Assembly (NCBI GenBank): GCA_028282805.1
Contig: JANQHD010000023.1
Coordinates: 310,001 to 374,000, forward strand
DNA length: 64,000 bases
Direction: 5' to 3'
From: Phycisphaeraceae bacterium
Lineage (GTDB): Bacteria > Planctomycetota > Phycisphaerae > Phycisphaerales > Zrk34
Under the pieces are notes generated by a model that made no database searches, had not been told where the DNA came from, and saw nothing but the letters and a program-made list of their open reading frames with translations. The translations under genes and the position numbers were made by a program. Shown here in pieces: positions 62,148 to 64,000 of the stretch (position 1 is the first letter of the stretch; the number at the start of each line of letters is the position of its first letter).

Positions 62148-62186
62148 CCCCCGGCCTTCGCGTTGCTCAGGCCGGGGCTTGGGGGG
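62148..62186. repeat. GC hairpin element, copy 3
   Basis: CCCCCGGCCTTCG, CGTT, then GCTCAGGCCGGGGCTTGGGG. Stem CCCCGGCCT (62149-62157) with AGGCCGGGG (62169-62177). It sits between the lipoprotein gene and the lpd promoter. Confidence 0.8.
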
Positions 62187-62208
62187 AGCGGGGCGTGTGA
62201 AAAGCGCC

Positions 62209-62214
62209 TACAAT
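62209..62214 (+). promoter_or_regulatory. Putative -10 box TACAAT before the lpd gene
   Basis: TACAAT 55 bases before ATG 62269. A matching -35 box is not obvious. Confidence 0.35.
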
Positions 62215-62268
62215 GGGCGGCCTGCCGCGGCGTGGTGGCGGCGAAAACCTCAGAAAAGAAAGCGGAAC

Positions 62269-63693
62269 ATGAGCGCAGTGCAGGACAATATCGGTGCGGG
62301 CAAGCGGTTGGTCGTTCTCGGCGGCGGGCCCGGCGGCTACCCCGCGGCGTTCCTCGCGGCCGACGCGGGCTTCGACGTGACCATCGTCGATAAGGACCCG
62401 AAACTGGGGGGCGTGTGCCTCAACCGCGGCTGCATCCCGTCGAAGGCGCTGCTGCACGCGGCCAAGCTCATCAACGAGGCGCGCGAAGCCAAGTCGTGGG
62501 GCCTGGATTTCGGCGACCCGCAGATCGACGTCGAAAAACTCCGCAAGTTCACCGGCAAGGTCGTCGGCAAACTCACCGGCGGCCTCGGCGCCATCGCACG
62601 CAACCGCAAGGTCAAGGTCATGCACGGCACCGGCCACTTCGCCGACCCCCACACCATCAAGGTCGTCGACGAACGCGGCGAAGAGAACGCCGTCAACTTC
62701 GACTACTGCCTCATCGCCACCGGCTCGCGCCCTGCGCAGGTGCCCATCTTCCCCCACGACTCGCCGCTGGTCATGGACTCGACCGATGCGCTGAAGCTCG
62801 AAGACGTGCCCAAGAGCTTGCTCGTCGTTGGCGGGGGGTACATCGGGCTGGAGATGGCCACCGTCTACGCGGCGCTCGGCACCAAGGTCACCGTCGTGGA
62901 GATGCTCAACCGCATCGTCGCCGCGGCCGACGAAGACCTCGCCGAACACCTTGAAAAACGCCTCAAGCACCACGTCGACCAGATCATCGTGGCCACCAAG
63001 GTTGTCGAGATGACCGCCGACAAGAAGGTCACGGTCAAGCTCTCCGGCCCCAACCACGACAACGCCGAGCTCACCTTCGACAAGGCCTTGATCAGCGTCG
63101 GCCGCGTGCCCAACAGCGCGGGCATCGGCCTCGAGCACGCCGGCGTCGACGTGACCGAGCGCGGCTTCGTCGAGGTCGACCACCAGCGCCGCACCGCCGC
63201 CTCGCACATCTTCGCCATCGGCGACGTCGTCGGCGACCCGATGCTCGCGCACAAGGCGACGTACGAAGCGAAGGTCGTCGTCGACGTGATCACCGGCAAG
63301 GCCAGCGCCTACGACCCGATCGCGATCCCCGCGGTGGTGTTCACCGACCCCGAACTGGCTTGGGCGGGCATCACCGAAACGGAAGCCAAGGCGCAGGGCG
63401 TCGACCACAAGGTGCTCCGCTTCCCTTGGGCCGCGTCGGGGCGCGCCACCACGCTCGACCGCAACGACGGGCTGACCAAGATCATCATCGACCCCCACAA
63501 CCAGCGCGTCATCGGCGTGGGCATCGTGGGCGTCGGCGCCGGCGAACTCATCGGCGAAGGCACGCTCGCGATCGAAACCGGCGCGCTGGCCAGCGACATC
63601 CAGATGACCATCCACGCCCACCCGACGCTCAGCGAGACCGTGATGGAAGCGGCGGAAATGGCCCACGGCGCCAGCGCTCACCTGGTCAATTGA
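62269..63693 (+). CDS. lpdA: Dihydrolipoyl dehydrogenase (E3)
   Basis: 474 residues. FAD site VVLGGGPGGYPAAFLAADAG, redox disulfide GGVCLNRGCIPSKALL, NAD site LLVVGGGYIGLEMATVYAAL, ASHIFAIGDVVGDPMLAHKA, and the catalytic dyad in HAHPTLSETVMEAAEMAHGA. All parts needed are present. It recycles lipoamide in pyruvate, oxoglutarate or branched-chain dehydrogenase complexes, or the glycine cleavage system. No E1 or E2 gene is nearby, so it may serve several complexes. Confidence 0.95.
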   Translation: MSAVQDNIGAGKRLVVLGGGPGGYPAAFLAADAGFDVTIVDKDPKLGGVCLNRGCIPSKALLHAAKLINEAREAKSWGLDFGDPQIDVEKLRKFTGKVVGKLTGGLGAIARNRKVKVMHGTGHFADPHTIKVVDERGEENAVNFDYCLIATGSRPAQVPIFPHDSPLVMDSTDALKLEDVPKSLLVVGGGYIGLEMATVYAALGTKVTVVEMLNRIVAAADEDLAEHLEKRLKHHVDQIIVATKVVEMTADKKVTVKLSGPNHDNAELTFDKALISVGRVPNSAGIGLEHAGVDVTERGFVEVDHQRRTAASHIFAIGDVVGDPMLAHKATYEAKVVVDVITGKASAYDPIAIPAVVFTDPELAWAGITETEAKAQGVDHKVLRFPWAASGRATTLDRNDGLTKIIIDPHNQRVIGVGIVGVGAGELIGEGTLAIETGALASDIQMTIHAHPTLSETVMEAAEMAHGASAHLVN

Positions 63694-63985
63694 GCGCCGC
63701 CACCACCGCCGGGACGCTTTGTGTCAAAACCCCCACCGATTATGGATCGCGCGGTGAGATTTTCTATCTTCACCCCCGTTCCCGGTATCGCGGGGAAAAG
63801 CGACGCGTTTTACGAAAAACCGGCCTATTATTGCCCATTTTTAATGCTTACCTGGCTTTTTTTCGCGGGACTTTTACCGCAAGCCGCGGTAAGTTTATAG
63901 CTATATGGCGCAGCAACGGGAGGCTGTTGTGCCAGGTGTGTTGGGTGTTGTTCTTATTAAAATCAGTACCGGAGATGGAATCGTG
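63694..63985. other. AT-richer leader with inverted repeat before the right-edge gene
   Basis: No terminator with a T run is seen after lpd. TCACCCCCGTTCCC at 63770-63783 differs in one base from 45397-45410 upstream of VPLPPA copy 1. TTACCGC (63874-63880) and GCGGTAA (63886-63892) form a hairpin. The change in composition resembles the leaders of the sorting-substrate genes. Confidence 0.45.
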
Positions 63986-64000
63986 ATGGGTATCCGAAAG
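63986..64000 (+). CDS. First codons of a gene cut by the window edge
   Basis: ATG GGT ATC CGA AAG at the very end, preceded by GTG in the same way as the VPLPPA genes (GTGATGG). GGAGATGG lies about 11 bases upstream. The leader shares a 14-base motif with VPLPPA copy 1. It could be another sorting-substrate gene; five codons do not allow more. Confidence 0.35.

Noticed and set aside
63854-63866. Sigma-54-like GG...GC in the right-edge leader
   Set aside because: The spacing is one base short of the -24/-12 rule.

Overview
The window is about 64 kb of GC-rich bacterial DNA. It fits a planctomycete, most likely of the Phycisphaerae type. The reasons are an exosortase with PEP-CTERM-like sorting substrates, a type II secretion-style pilin, several planctomycete-style secreted proteins, heavy use of GTG starts and very long chains of overlapping genes. 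No ribosomal or other taxonomic marker is present, so this placement is an inference.

Layout. 1-2129: small genes and debris (N-terminus of a kelch protein, a small membrane protein, a remnant of a potassium channel, a YheU-family gene). 2130-34285: one huge forward gene chain for a surface polysaccharide. It opens with a LuxR-type response regulator and a NusG/RfaH-like antiterminator, then an epimerase, methyltransferases, many GT2/GT4/other glycosyltransferases, a polysaccharide deacetylase, an MBOAT plus SGNH acylation pair, a Wzm/Wzt ABC exporter, two sulfotransferases, a ligase/polymerase-like membrane protein, an asparagine synthetase and a WecG-type transferase. Most junctions overlap by 4 nt or 1 nt. 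34418-45189: a second forward block that couples polysaccharide assembly to protein sorting (degenerate nucleotidyltransferase, exosortase, EpsI protein, Wzz/BY-kinase with an inserted MshEN-like domain, polyprenyl-phosphate sugar transferase, giant TPR protein). It ends at a clear terminator.

45190-54640: the sorting-substrate region. Two tandem VPLPPA-CTERM proteins lie on the left, and a VPLPSA-CTERM and a VPEP-CTERM protein on the right. Between them sits a small metabolic island: two FeeM-like N-acyl amino acid synthases and a methyltransferase on the minus strand, and a divergent 4-cresol dehydrogenase/vanillyl-alcohol-oxidase-like flavoprotein. I consider this the best candidate for an undescribed pathway.

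54640-64000: a RAYT transposase with its REP-like palindromes, a beta-helix secreted protein, a pseudopilin with a membrane protein, another small membrane protein, a secreted protein gene flanked by two long direct repeats of about 300 bp, a lipoprotein, dihydrolipoyl dehydrogenase, and at the right edge an AT-richer leader with the first codons of a further gene.

Working model (inference): the large operon makes a sulfated, acylated and partly deacetylated exopolysaccharide. The antiterminator keeps RNA polymerase on the long transcript, the Wzz-kinase may sense c-di-GMP through its inserted domain, and the exosortase anchors or releases the CTERM proteins at the cell surface, where they may meet the polysaccharide.
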